Shown one piece after another: positions 11,841 to 23,926 of a stretch of DNA of 64,000 nt; positions within the stretch are counted from its first letter, which is position 1, and the number at the start of each line of letters is the position of its first letter. The position numbers and the translations under genes are program-made. The stretch covers positions 233,501 through 297,500 of the forward strand of contig CANTFL010000204.1 of the NCBI GenBank assembly GCA_947650285.1. The letters are read 5' to 3'. The notes under the pieces were generated by a model. It made no database searches. It saw only the letters and a list, made by a program, of their open reading frames with translations, and was not told where the DNA came from. This DNA comes from Hyaloperonospora brassicae. Lineage: Eukaryota; Oomycota; Peronosporomycetes; Peronosporales; Peronosporaceae.

Positions 11841-12459
11841 CCAATCAAACTCAACAACCCTATCCCTATGTCTTTGACATCGTTTGCCACATGTCGCTCT
11901 CTTTAGACGGTAGAGACCTTGTACTTGCGTGGCACACACCTGATGTAATTATCCGATCGCAATCGCCCTTCTGGTAGCCGAGCGCGTGGCGTAATCCACA
12001 CTATCCTGATCGCGATCACATACCTGATCACCTTTCTGATCGCGTTTTCGTTCTTGTTCGACTGATCGCCAACGTAGTCTTCCCCCTGCCGATAAATCCA
12101 TTTCCATAACTCTTACCCTTTAATAATTATACTTAAACCCGATATCGCATGTCCCATCCTGTCCGATCTGATATCGACTTTTGTCTGACCGTCCAATGGA
12201 CGCGATCCGAACAGTTGTGGGACCGGCGCTGCCAACCGTTAACTGGATTGGAACTAACCGGAACGCGACCAGTTCCCCGATCGTGATTTTTCGTATCTGC
12301 TTTATATTATATACGTCATTGACGAGAATCAAAAACAGGAGTATGTGGGGATAGGAGAAAATATGTACATTATCGAAGGCCGTACCAAGATCAAGGTCAC
12401 TCTGATTGGATAGTTCGTACTTTTTTGATTTTTTTGTAAGTGAATAAGTTGGTCAAGAA
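11841..12459. other. Junction between element 1 LTR and truncated element 2
   Basis: No coding motif is seen. Several GATC-rich stretches lie at 11,960-12,070. Element 2 begins abruptly with protease-region sequence, so its own 5' LTR, primer site and gag are missing. Confidence 0.35.
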
Positions 12460-12479
12460 GCGATCTTGAATATGGATTT

Positions 12480-12940
12480 CATGGCACCCTTTAGTATACG
12501 TCTGGAATCATCGGATGAGACGCTCGTATTGTTGGATGATGTAAGGATTCATCTAGCAGGACGTTGACCTCTATACCGATCGTACATGCAGCCGATCGTG
12601 GTCTCAGAACAGCACGTGGTTCTATAGGTCGGTAGATAGACAGAGATAAGAATCATTAATATATATTTCAACGCCAAGATGTGGGTGAGGCGCGATTCAA
12701 TATACTAGTCCATCGTTACCACTGGGATGGGTTGGATCAAGTACTTACATCTGACGAATCTTAGTGATGAAAAAGTGACTTTCGATCTCAGACCATCTTT
12801 AGTTTGGAGTTTGGCTGTCGATATGGTGTCTCGATACCCAGGCTACGTCTCGGTTCGATCGCTACGGTACAACGAGTAGCAAACTCTAGCTTTTAAAGCA
12901 ACGACAGAAAAGAGGAATAAATGCCCCGAATACGCTGGAC
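12480..12940 (+). pseudogene. Element 2 protease C-terminal region
   Basis: Mixed-frame plus-strand sequence gives YRSYMQPIV-like decayed blocks and then, near 12,810-12,930, DMVSRYPGY followed by RSLRY and ATTEKRNKCPEY. This matches the segment between retropepsin and RT in the same lineage as the element 1 block at 8,085-8,375. Several stops are present. Confidence 0.4.
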
Positions 12941-13562
12941 CGCTCGTGGATCACCCATCATACCCTACTCCAAATGAGATTTCAAGTTGACTGAGAGAGA
13001 AAAATGGAGCAGCGAACAGCCCAATCCGACGCGAGAAAGTTGTTTTGCGATTGAAGATACTACCACGCATCGGTATCACGATTGACGAGACGGGCGAAGG
13101 CGATCAAGTACGTGGGAGCCAGGTGAATGAGGCGAAGCCAACAAGGAAAGGGGTGCTAATCGATCGTATGACGAATCTCGGGACGTGATCGACGATATAC
13201 AAGTGGATCAACGATCAACAAGCGTACTTTATGTGTTTAACATACTCCGAGAGAAAGCGATGAACAACGAAGTAGACAATTAGTTGCAGGATGAGAGGGA
13301 CCCGTCACCAGTTAAAATAATGGTGATGAAAATGTCCGGAGGAGAACACATCAGAGGAAGAGCCGGATGCCTCTACTTATTGTCATGAAAGTGGGAAACT
13401 GTTCGCCGAAGATGTAGATCAGCCTACGTCGGATTTCATGACATTGTTACGCCCACTGCCGAAATTACGATTGACAATTTTTAGACAGGCGATTAATTTG
13501 TCCGCTGACTGGAGACCAGGGACAGTCGAGACAACTGATCTGGAGAAACTACCATCTTCTTT

Positions 13563-14662
13563 TTGGCAAATGGAACGCATCTCCCTCCAGATGCACGATG
13601 GGCGATATGCGAGATTGACGTGGAAGGATCGATTCCTATCGCGCAGAGAGTACGGCCAGTAGCGCTCAAATTTCGTCAAAAACTAGCGGATTTGTTAAAA
13701 AGGGCTTCTATCCACCAAGATTTTTTGACCTTTCACATCACCATGGGCTTCGCCGATCGTTGTAATTATCAAAAATAGCGAAGACAGTCATTCGTGTAAT
13801 GACAACCGACGGGTAAATAAGCTGACAAGGCTGATCATATATTTAATGCCGTTGATCGGTCAACTGAAAAAAGACATGGACTAATCGATGTGGTACCGCT
13901 CACTGGATAAGGCTAGCGGGGTCCAGGTAGTGAAGAATACGGAACGAGCGAAACGTACTTCTTCATTCCGTACGCCGTCAGGCCTTTTTTGAGTGATTAA
14001 GGATGGCGTTCGGGTTTGAAAATGCTCCGTAGATTTATTAGCGCCTGATCCACAATGCATTGTATGGCCATCTGTAGATCGTTGTTGATTCAGATACCTC
14101 CTCTATGGAATTGTCTAAACGAATCGATGTATTCACAGGAGGATAACTGGACACTAGTCAGACACCTTCTGTGCTAGGTCAAATATCGTACTTTGATGAC
14201 ATAATGATTCCAGCACCATCGTGGGTCGCTTTATACGAAAGAGATAGTGGGATTGCTACGTGCATGGGATAAGTGGGATCGTCAATTGGCCTGACAAAAA
14301 GGTTTTGGGGACGGCGCAAGTTGGATTATTCCGGTCATCAATTATCACTCGCTGGATTGGAAGCCCAATTAAAGGATATCGGATCGCTGATTAATATTCC
14401 GTTCCCTAGAACGCTGTTGTTGATGCAGTCGTTTAAAGGAAGTCCGAATTGCTATAGCCAATTCATTGAAGACTTTGCGATGTATGCATCAGTGCTATAC
14501 GTTTTGCGCGAAGCAGATTTCCACGAGGTCCGCCGCATGGATAAAAGGAACGGCCAACTCTGTATAAAAAAGGTTGACGATAGAAACTGTCGGGAAAATT
14601 GCACTCGAGATCGTACCGGTGTAACACTGAGCGATCCTAAAGTGAAAGATCAAAAAAGTTAA
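13563..14662 (+). pseudogene. Element 2 reverse transcriptase, fragmented
   Basis: The fingers are at 13,563-13,778 (IPIAQRVRPVALKFRQKLAD), the palm at about 13,896-14,080 (SLDKASGVQVVKNTERAK, then TPSGLF), and the thumb at 14,273-14,662 (LDYSGHQLSLAGLEAQLKD, then SQFIEDFAMYASVLYVLRE). The corresponding minus-strand segments of element 1 are clearly homologous. No intact YxDD box is readable. Frameshifts separate all three blocks. Confidence 0.75.
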
Positions 14663-15559
14663 GGTGATAGCGATCCAGATTGTATCGACGTCACAGGGGG
14701 CGATCCAGATTATTCTTGTGTAACAAAGATCGATCAGCGTTTTCCTGTGTTACAGGAGACGACCTGGACTTTACGGACAGAAGTCTATTGGTAAATCGAT
14801 AATTTCGTTCACTTTTCGACCGATAAGATAACTAAAACTCCGATAATTAAATATTTTGATCAGGGTGTTCCCCAGGGATCAAGGTCTCTGCAGGTAAATG
14901 AGAAGTATCTGCAGCTTTGCTACAAGAACAAGATGGATTATACTGACTTATAACGTATACGAGCCAAACGCTATTCTCAACGAGATTTACTATGGAACGG
15001 TGGAAAAAGAAGATTGAGATCTGCCGCGCATCCGGGATATCGGCCATACTATGTTGGTTTCACATGAAATTAAGGTTTTCACACGTCATTCGAAGTTGGC
15101 CTGGCTGGTACATTCTATAGGTCTAAATGGAAGGCTAGATAGACAGGCGGCGTTATCAAAAAATTAAAATGCTGGAAATCAAGAAGTGTGAAAAGGTAGA
15201 AGATTAAATACTTGGTACAATCGCCGCTAGCACAACCCCACGTAAAGAGGCTGAATATATTTTGATAGCGATCGCCCCTTGGGAACAGCCAAAACATACT
15301 ATATGTATGCCATTATCCACGGTGAAGGAAAGTGAAAAGTCTTTGGATGGTCAGGATCGATGAATCAGCCTGAACGAAACGAAAATACGGGGAATATAGC
15401 GCAATCATATGGAAGCTCACAGAGTGGAACATATTGACGGCTGCGGCCGAATATGCGACGTACTTGACAGTGAAGGAGGCCTAGTATCGTGGTCCGTTAC
15501 TGGGTCTCGAACGCCTGGTCGATCAGCCGCGGGGGCGTATCATCATTTGTGGCGGTTCC

Positions 15560-15877
15560 AACTAAGTGATCTGGCAGATGCGTGGACAAATTGATTTCAA
15601 GGCGCCCAGATTGCAGTTGTTACTTCATACGGCTATGGGTAAATTTCGATCGTGGCCAATCCACGAATTTCTACATATGAAGGGGGACTTGAACCCGAGT
15701 GCCGATCGACAGGCAAACAAAGCGTTTAGACAGGAGAAGAGAAAGATCGCTTTGTCTAACCAAGATCGTGAAAATTTTAAGTTTGTTGAACCGGTTGGAG
15801 GAGTGGTTATGACCCAAAGGCGTCGATCGAGTCGTGAAAAAGCTGCCGTTACCAGATTAGCTGTAAGGAGACAATGA
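15560..15877 (+). pseudogene. Element 2 RNase H domain remnant
   Basis: The segment reads IWQMRGQIDFKAPRLQLL and then WPIHEFLHMKGDLNPSADRQ. This is the C-terminal half of a Gypsy RNase H, where NxxADxLA carries the last catalytic Asp. A basic tail follows to 15,877. The N-terminal Asp/Glu half has decayed. Confidence 0.6.
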
Positions 15878-16547
15878 TGCCGTAAAGTAATGCAAGAGGA
15901 ATTCGCTCGAAAAGTCAGAATACAGAGAATTAAGAAAGCACAGGAAGAGGAGAGTTGGATCTCCAAATTGAAGAAAATCTGATCGGGCACATAACGAAGT
16001 TGAGTGTTAAAAAAGCGAAGCTGTGTGCTCGGATCACGTTTGAAAATGAGCTAGACGACAACGAACTATTGTTTTGCTTCCCTTAATCAACGGAAGATCC
16101 TTAAAGTCGCTTGGAGTTGGTTCGTTTGGATGTATCGATACTACTGCAGCAAATTTTCATACATCACTACCATACAAGCTTTAACCGCGAACACCAAGGG
16201 ATAGTTAGAACATACCAACAAATCCGGTCTAACTTTACTGAAGAGAATTGTATTGGATGTCAAGCTTTGTGTGGGAGTATTTCTTGATTGCGCGACGGAA
16301 ATAGACCAAATTCGATCTTCGCGGCGAAAGTCCGGGGATTGCATAAGGCACTTATCCGTTTTATGAAATAATCTCGATGGATCACATTCCATCGCTACCA
16401 TGATCTCTTAATGGAAACACCGAGTTATTGTTGTGGGTGGATCTGTTTTGAAATTACGTGATCGCCAAGGCAAGTGTTTCCAGGACTGCACAAACTATTG
16501 CTGATAATTTAGAAGAGTGTGGGTATTAAAGATTTGGGGCCAGTGAA

Positions 16548-16880
16548 GTGATCCGCCATAATCGAGAGCCAGGATTCATGTCCGCTTTCTTCCGAGCGTT
16601 TAATCGAATTGCGGGGCATAAACAACGTGCAACTATGGCGTACCGACCTCGAGAGAATGGAACAGCAGAAAGAATGGTTCAAATACTGACAAAAGCTTTG
16701 ACGATGTATGTCTCGGATTTGAAACAGAAATTTGGGACAAATACGCCGAGAGTCTGACGTTTGCTATCAATACTGCATAGAATCGTGTGCGAGTATATTT
16801 CCATTCTACCTGATCCACGGTTTGGGTCCGCGTTTAACGCTGGAAGCGACTTTGCCTTTATAAAAGCATTAAACGACGGG
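16548..16880 (+). pseudogene. Element 2 integrase core
   Basis: Contains QRATMAYRPRENGTAERMVQ (NGTAER catalytic box), followed after a frameshift by KYAESLTFAINTA and HGLGPRLTLEATLPL. These match the element 1 integrase at 4,171-3,785. The N-terminal H2C2 domain is not readable in the expected 15.9-16.5 kb interval. Confidence 0.75.
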
Positions 16881-17261
16881 ATCAAGAACCCCGAAGATGG
16901 CGATACCATATGCAACAACACAATAGGCGGGTAAGAAAGGTCGTTATCGATCGTCTACGGATCGCGATCTAGGATCGGGCCGATCCACACAATAAGGAAG
17001 AAGAATTGCATGTGATCGAGGTTGGATCGCAAATATGGCTCTATTTGAATCGGGCAAAAGAAGGATATGGCTGAAAGCTGGAACGTATGTGGTATGAGCC
17101 ATTCCAAGTAATGGATCTTTGCTTAGACACTCGGTGCGGTTGAAGAATTCTGATATTTCGTATTGATTATTCTTATTAGTACGTAACCCAAGCTTAGGCA
17201 ATCGAAGATCGTCCCGGATCGGGCGATGGACCAACCGAATGTTGGGGAGGCGAATCGCCAA

Positions 17262-17540
17262 ATTTTAATGAATTCCTACTGTCGGAAGACAGCTAGGAAC
17301 GTCCATTAAAGGAAGATAAATTTGGAGTCAAGAAGATAATGGTTGTGCAAACCGGCCGAAATACCGGTTTCGGAAGAGTCCAGCGCCAGTATTTGGTGCA
17401 ATGAAAGGGATGTGGTAACCCGACATGGATCGACGAGGAAGACGTAACCTATAGGGCCTTACCGAAAGAATTCGATCGCGATCGAGTCAGCAAAAATTGC
17501 TTAAAGGTGATGCAACCACACGAAGCAGTGGTGGATAATC
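17262..17540 (+). pseudogene. Element 2 chromodomain
   Basis: The plus frame reads KFGVKKIMVVQTGRN, RVQRQYLVQ, a stop, then KGCGNPTWIDEEDV and LPKEFDRDR. YLVxWKGxxxPTWxxExD is the chromodomain core; the conserved Trp of the first box is replaced by the stop codon TGA (Trp is TGG). Chromodomains guide integration of chromoviruses into silent chromatin. This marks the end of pol. Confidence 0.7.
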
Positions 17541-18429
17541 AGCCGATGTGTTGAATCAAAAATTGGCCTGCAAGAAGGTTACAGAGGGAGACCTGGGAAA
17601 GGTGTGTTGTGTGGCGATCTTGAGTATCAAAACCCGATCGCAGTGTACAACTATGAAAAGGAACATATAAGAATATATGTGAAGATTGACGAAAAAAAAC
17701 TGTTGGAGATGTTTTAAACAGTTAACAGAAATGACTGTTTGTATCGCTATGGAATACTTCGGGAAAAACTTCCCGGACATTCGGGTGATCGTCGCCCCTG
17801 GTTGATCCTCAATGCGAGATTATAACTAGTTGCGCCAAAATTTGGCTGAACTCAAACCCGCCAAGGCTGAGATCAGGTTGGAAATATTCCTCTGTCTATC
17901 GCCAAGACTCGGATACCATGGACGCATCACGACCGGTGAAGGGAGATTCATAAAGAAGGGATACAGAGACAAGTCCATGTCACAGTATCCGTCGATCATT
18001 CCCTGAGTAATAAAGCACATCACCGCCGTCCGCCTGCGTAAAAAATGCTATCGCCGCTGTTTGCGCTGCTTAAAAAGTCATGACAGGTCCAGATAAGGCT
18101 CACGTAGCTCAATCATCAGGTGTAAGGCGTGAACTGCTTCCTATAGATCTTCCGGTGTTGGGTCTTTAATTTTTGGTACATGGTCGACAAGCTAGAGAAC
18201 CAACCAGTCTCGCAATAAGAGACAGTGAAGAGTTTGACCTTGTAGTGTTTACAAGGCTCTTTCTGGCATAGCACCAACATTTGAGCCGAGGTAACCAAAA
18301 ATTAAATCCACTCAAATTCAGGGGGCGCAAATTTGGACAGAGAAGCAGTGGCGAGAGAAAAATTGTATCCTTTTGGCAGCGTCAGATGCTTAAATAGGGT
18401 ATACACATCCAGATCCGCCACGCAAGTCA
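17541..18429. other. Spacer between element 2 pol and antisense coiled-coil ORF
   Basis: About 0.9 kb without recognisable domains, AT-richer than its flanks. Short open frames (for example 18,298-18,116 minus) have no motif. An equivalent gap of about 0.6 kb exists in element 1 (2,601-3,219). Confidence 0.35.
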
Positions 18430-20134
18430 ATCTGACGCTACCGACCGACCACGGGTGTACTTGGAGGTGGGACCAAGGTATCCAATCGCGGTATCCGGGA
18501 AACCATTGATCTCAGGGTACTCGAGTCGGGTCCAAACGGTCGTACTCAGATGGCGGAAGCAGAACTTTCTCGTCATACTGCGCGTCGCCGGGCACACTGA
18601 CCGATCCGTCAAAGTTACTTGACGCTTTGCCAAAGAGGTCCCCCTTTGAGACTGAAATCTTCGCAGGCTGTGCAGGTCCACTCGAAAGTGGGAAGGAAGC
18701 AGACTTTCAACTAGGGTAGCCATCGATGTTCGGCGCAGAAGTAGATTCTAATTAAGGCGTACCTTTGCTCGACGATAGCTGGCGCCGCAACGAAGATCGA
18801 GACCCAGTCAAAGCGACCAGAGTATTCTCCTCGAAGGGTCAAATAAATCCGCTTCCGAGGAAGACAAACGACTTGCAGGAAGTATCTGGACCCGCTTTCC
18901 TCCTGCTTGGGAGGGGGTCGGGTTTTACCCGCATTCCCTGTGCCGACGAAGCCCGTGCCGGTTCTGGAGTGGCTTCTGGCTCTTCGCGGCGAACCAATCT
19001 GGAAAATATCCATGAGACGCGGTGTGATTCAACGTATCTAAAGAATTAAGTAGAGCGTACATGCCGAGTGGATCGCCGGGACACACTGGCCGACTTGACA
19101 GAGGCAATTACTACCGGCTCCGATCCGGATTGCGTCATCTTGGCTGCGCGAGGACGCTTGATAAGGAGTTAAAGTTCCGGAGGTATGGATAGCTTGCTAT
19201 TTTGTGATGTGGTGGAGGCAGCAGACGGAAATCCTGATGGAGACGGATAGTTCTGGAAGCCAGATGAGCCAAGTAGGTCCGAATTATATCGCGATCGCGG
19301 ACGGCATGGACACACTTCTATTTCCAGTCCAAGACTCAACTGCGAAGGCGATCCACGTTGGCTTTACGTTCCGTAAAATCCGATTGCATCCGCTTCAGCT
19401 CAACTTTAACGCGCTCATGTTCGCGGAGATACCCTTAATAGGGCTTTGACAAGTCTTAAAAATTTATTTTGGCCGCCTCAAGTTTCTTAGCGACCTTGTT
19501 GAAACTTGAATATACTTGTACGTCTTGGACGTTGCAAATTGGAGGTCGCCGCCAGAGTTTTGTTCCTAGGCAGCCGGACACGATGCTTGCGCTTCCATTT
19601 CATGTTAGCGATATCCGATTTTCAAACCGCCGAACCTCTTCTTGTAATTAGTCTGCTCTAGCATCGAAAGAGCCATTTTAAACGTCCAGATCATGCCATT
19701 TTGACTCGAGCGTTGTCCCAGCTCCCTCAAAGTCCCCTCAACCTCTGCATCAATTTCTGGTGATCTCATCAGAGCCCAATGTAACGCTCCAGGACATAAT
19801 CCGCAAAATGCGGGGAAATTTTGACGTATGATCATAACGCTGCCTGGACCCGGTCGATCTGCAATAACTAGTCGTATAATGCTTCATTCAAAGCGTCTTA
19901 AACACTCAAAACCGCTTCCTGGAAGTCAAGTTGATCGTATAGTGCCGCTTTTGTTGAGTGCAGACTCGCGCAACGCACTAGGGATGGAGCTCTCACCCGC
20001 GCCGAGAGAAATACGGTATGTCTTCTTTTAGACGTAACTGGCGGTAAGGTATAAGGCGCGATCGGGTGACCATTCCTCAAAGCGAGGATTAGAGATGCAG
20101 GCAAGCTGGAAGGTGCTGACGATGCAGATTCCAT
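18430..20134 (-). pseudogene. Decayed coiled-coil accessory ORF of element 2 (copy B)
   Basis: The minus frame from ATG 20,134 starts MESASSAPSSLP and reaches HPIAPYTLPPVTSK and ALYDQLDF, matching APYSLPP and LYDRLEI of copy A (103-318). A Glu/Gln/Lys-rich helical part follows (EVEGTLRELGQRSSQN near 19,735). Then come a Gly/Pro-rich linker (near 18,960) and YLTLRGEYSGRFDWVSIF / VAAPAI (near 18,760-18,860), matching the VALPAT block of copy A. At least four frameshifts are present. It is convergent with element 2 pol. The function is unknown; the two copies support a real protein family in this element lineage. Confidence 0.45.
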
Positions 20135-20869
20135 GAATGCTGCGGGCGCACAGTTGATCGACACTGTATATCAAACGTCGGTGCAGAAGACGATTGTCGA
20201 GAAGTGCAAAAAAAGAATGAGGGAAAGCTTGGATCGTGCGAACCGCCTTTAGTGCAAAACGAACTAAATTATCAGAGCTCACTTGTATGTTAGCTCGTTG
20301 GAACGAGTGATGTGATTAACAGATTGGGTGAAGGGATTGGATTGTTGAAGTTGTGCGAGCTAATTTACCTGAAGGACAAAAAAGGAGAACAGTCATGGAT
20401 CGGCGATTGACCGATCACGATTCGCGATCAACGACTTGGATCACCGAGCTACAAGGCAGGCTTACTCTAGAGGTGATCAACATGTAGATCACGTATCAGT
20501 AACAAACGATGGATGATGGGTGAATATGGAAGCAGGCCGGAGGATCATTTCATCAAGCGTGCAAAGTTTCAGATGCGACATCGATCCAACCGTGAATACC
20601 CGATCTAAGACGCGAGAGATTGATCAAGATCAATCTTGGGTGTGTACTGCTTGATTGTATGAGCACATAATTGGTGTGGATCACATACCGCGATCCACTA
20701 CCCGAGCAATTCACTACCCGAGCAATTCACTACCGATCGATTCACTACCGAGCTATCCCCTACACGAGTATCTGCTATGTATCACAGGATGCAAGAAGTT
20801 AGTTACATCGAAAGACGATACGCAACAGTTGACCTATTGAACAGATAGGAACAGTCATATATTTTGGAT
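20135..20869. other. Region between copy B start and the element 2 LTR
   Basis: Contains GATC-rich DNA and, at about 20,690-20,755, four diverged copies of a 15-17 bp unit of the form CACTACCCGAGCAATT. No coding motif. In the proposed model it holds the promoter of the antisense ORF and the polypurine tract, but neither was identified. Confidence 0.35.
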
Positions 20870-21416
20870 TTGGTTGGATGACATTAAACGGCATTGAATA
20901 AGCAATGAAGGACACGCGTCGACTTCTCCCGGGAAGGATATTTGGCCTCCCGTCTAAACGATAGTGACTCGCTTCTCTGCAAACCTCGCCCTTAAAATTT
21001 AAATGGCCAGATGGAGCGTAAATGCGCACCCTTCAACTGCAATCGGACGCAGGAAACCTTACGGGTCAAGTGGTTAGAAGGGTTTCAGATCAAACATCAA
21101 GCCCTGGACAAAGTCGACTCCAGGAGATCGCCCAAGTATATACGCGACTGAGTAAAGAATTCCCACTCGATAATCCCTTACGTTTGACCGCTTATAAGAT
21201 TTCCATTCGATCAATTCCTATCCCTAATACGGTCAAGTTCAGCCTCAGCTCAAGTCCGCCAAGAAGAGCGCAACCATCCCCTCCAAAAGATACAAAAGGT
21301 GAGCAAGAAAACACAGAGCACGGGATCGGAGTACCCCTTCCGTTAGTCGGTTGTCCGGTCGCCAGTGAAGAGTCGGGTTCGTCCCGCGAAACAAGAGACC
21401 ACCACTCCACCAAACA
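20870..21416 (+). repeat. LTR related to the element 1 LTR, probable 3' LTR of element 2
   Basis: This is an inverted homologue of 11,258-11,840. It contains GTCGACTTCTCCCGGGA near 20,917 and a GGA(G)TACCCC(T)TCCGT block near 21,329-21,345. The end is GACCACCACTCCACCAAACA at 21,416. The DNA after the end (ATTGCTGCC...) does not begin TGG, so no primer binding site follows, consistent with a 3' or solo LTR. Confidence 0.6.
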
Positions 21417-21449
21417 ATTGCTGCCAGAAGGTATGACACTACGCCTATG

Positions 21450-22978
21450 AGTGTAGTGCTTCACGCCCAGTGCCACACAGTACTGAGCGAAATGATCGAC
21501 CAATCTCCAAGAAGGATTAATGGTCGTAGGTCCAGCGCTGTTACGAAGCTGCAACAGCGAAGCGTGCCTTTGAAAAATGGCCGGGATCAGTAGGTGAGGA
21601 GCGCCCTACTTATCCAGCAGCCTCAAGACAATTGTCAAATCGCGTGACAAAAGTTGCTATGAATACACAATCATTTTTTGTCTCTGCACCTGGTGATGAG
21701 GGATCATTCATCACCTAAAAGTTGGAAGCTACAGAAGATTTGTCACTTCGTTCTCTAGTTGTATGTGCAGTGTCGAACAACGTTGTTCGTCGTTAGTCAC
21801 TAGAGAGTTGTTAGCTCAAGATTGCTGGGCGCTACGTTCCTCTAACGAGCATGACGGTACTCCGTACTACATGCGCATAAATAACCATTGACAAACGTGT
21901 AGTAGGGATCCACTACAACAAAGAGGGTGAGCATTACGATGATACCTCCATCGTTCTGGATCTGGAAAAAACAATTGGTGTCATTCTGGGATTACCTTGT
22001 CCTAAAAGATACAAGCCAATGGTGAGCCATCAGTACTGATCCGTGAAGATACCTACCACTTTGTAGCAGAAGGCTATTCGATAAACGTCTTAATACATTC
22101 AAAGACTTTGGGATCTACTGCGAGTGATTGAGGTGTTCTAACTTGCGGTATGTCTGTTAGAAAGACTGCACAAGACTTCAGTGTAGCTGATCACTACACT
22201 GTGTAGCAAGCTCCCGGCGGCTGTACAGAAGTACAGGCAGCGCCGAGGGTCCACCACTCAAACAGTTCGAGTGGACCGGGACATGGATGTATGCCTAGCA
22301 GGTGACATCTTAGAAAGACTAAACTGGTTGTTCAAAAACGGCGTTCGGTTATCCTAGGTCGACTGGATAGACGGCCGTAGAAAATCAGAACCTGTCTGCG
22401 GTCGCACAGCCACAGTCAGAAGACGTTAAAAGAATAAGTCTATACGTGCTTGAGGAAGAAATTTCTGGTCAGCTGCTTGCTTATATTAATTTCTTCCTCA
22501 AGCACGTGTGGAATTATTCCCTTGCTTGCTCAGAGATTATTTTCTTTCAACCTGAGCTGACAAGCCCTCAGCAGCTTGTGGAAAAAAGTTCCTAGGAAGA
22601 AACGATACATTTAACGTCTTGATCAGTGACTCATCGAGCGTAAGCTCTTATGCGATTAATCTGATTGCGCCCCCGAAGTAAACTTCGGAGATAAACTCAT
22701 TGCCAACGCTAAAATCAAAACGGTTCTTACGTAATTTTTGTTGTGTTAAATTCAAGCAGATCTACACAGTCGTCACAGATGATGAGTATGCGACCAATAT
22801 GAGGTAAGCAACAGTATTTGCTGAGAATGAACGGTTTATCAGTAGCTCATCAATGAACGATAGTGTCTTCGATAAGAGAATCGGATTGAGCGATACACGT
22901 CTCAATCCTGGGAGTCTCTTCAGTTAAATGCTTTGTTTAAGGATCTGACGAATTTAAAAATGTATTATAATACATATG
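21450..22978. other. Element 3 upstream region, no readable gene
   Basis: Expected gag/protease position, but no zinc knuckle or DTG motif is seen. It contains a perfect 16-bp palindrome CGAACAACGTTGTTCG at 21,774-21,789, an 8-bp-arm hairpin at 21,692-21,715, another at 22,179-22,201, and the long hairpin at 22,444-22,507. Confidence 0.4.
22444..22507. repeat. Perfect 19-bp inverted repeat (long hairpin)
   Basis: ACGTGCTTGAGGAAGAAAT at 22,444-22,462 is followed after 26 nt by its exact reverse complement at 22,489-22,507. The longest perfect stem found in the window. No T-run or rho-independent terminator context applies in a eukaryote. It could be an RNA structure of the element or a scar of template switching. 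Confidence 0.9.
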
Positions 22979-23790
22979 AGTATGAACCATGCAAGTTGCC
23001 TAATGAAAAAGGACTCGACATTAGATATAGCTTAGACTGGGCTTAAAGTACTGTGTCACAAAGCAGTGCCCACTGCCTCACGAACGAGTATTAGCGATCT
23101 ATAAGTGTTTTGCTGATCGCTTGGACACAGGCCATGTGAGGGAATTGACTTCCCCTCACAGCTCTCCGACCGTCTGTGTTCGACAAGCTACAGGACGATG
23201 GTGGATAGTGCACGCATACATTAAGTTGAATTTTGCATCACTATCGGATCAGAATCCGATATTGATCAAAGACGGTATTATAGATGAAATGATAGAGTAC
23301 AATTTTCTCGTCCACGTATCTGATCAGTGGCTTCAATCAGACGTTCATCCATGATCAGGACATCCCGTACACAGCAGTAGAAACCCTCGAATTTGAGCTT
23401 TGGGAGTGGACAGTGATGACGTAGGAGCTGATTAATGCTCCTGAAACATTCAACATATGTGCAAAAATCTGTTGAGGCCGGTGCGCGATTTCGCACCAAG
23501 TTACTTCGACGATGTGCTCGTCCATAGCCCGGGCCATGAATGGAAAGACGGACGTTGACCTTCACAGAACACACGTTCGGCAGGATCTTCAACGAATTCA
23601 CAGGAATAAGTTGTACGCCAACCTCAAGAAGTGTACATTCGCGGCTAGAGTAATACCCCTTCTTAGGTGCATCGTAGATATCCACGGCGTGCGCCCTGAT
23701 ACCAAAAAGATGAAGGCAATACCCGAATTGACCGTGCCAGTCGACGTCAACAAAATCGTAAGCTCCTTGGGCTAGCGGCGTACTTACCCA
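22979..23790 (+). pseudogene. Element 3 reverse transcriptase
   Basis: After a frameshift near 23,045 the frame reads KYCVTKQCPLPHERVLAIYK, then RLDTGHVRELTSPHS and WRIVHAY-like WWIVHAYIKLN. The palm keeps PSYFDDVLVHS with an intact YFDD catalytic box at 23,502-23,513. The thumb keeps LYANLKKCTFAA, VDIHGVRPDTKKMKAI and ELTVPVDV. The in-between palm part (23,290-23,480) has shifts. The family is Ty3/Gypsy RT, clearly distinct from elements 1 and 2. Confidence 0.8.
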
Positions 23791-23926
23791 AGCTTTTGCG
23801 CAACTACGCCGTGTTGACTATGAATATTCTCGACTACTTTATAAAATATGAAGTATTCACGTAAAGCTGAATGTCAGCGTTACTTCGAAGGTATTGAGAA
23901 GAGCTTGATACAATTGCTCACACTGC

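Larger units (their letters stand above)
12460..21416 (+). mobile_element. Element 2: 5'-truncated Ty3/Gypsy chromovirus, plus strand
   Basis: The order is protease tail (about 12,480-12,940), RT fingers (13,563-13,778), RT palm (about 13,896-14,080), RT thumb (14,273-14,662), RNase H (about 15,560-15,877), integrase (16,548-16,880), chromodomain (17,262-17,540), an antisense coiled-coil ORF (20,134-18,430) and an LTR (about 20,870-21,416). It is closely related to element 1 but inverted relative to it, and heavily mutated. The 5' LTR and gag are absent. Whether the 20.9-21.4 kb LTR is its own 3' LTR or an independent copy cannot be proved here; orientation and position favour the former. Confidence 0.75.
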
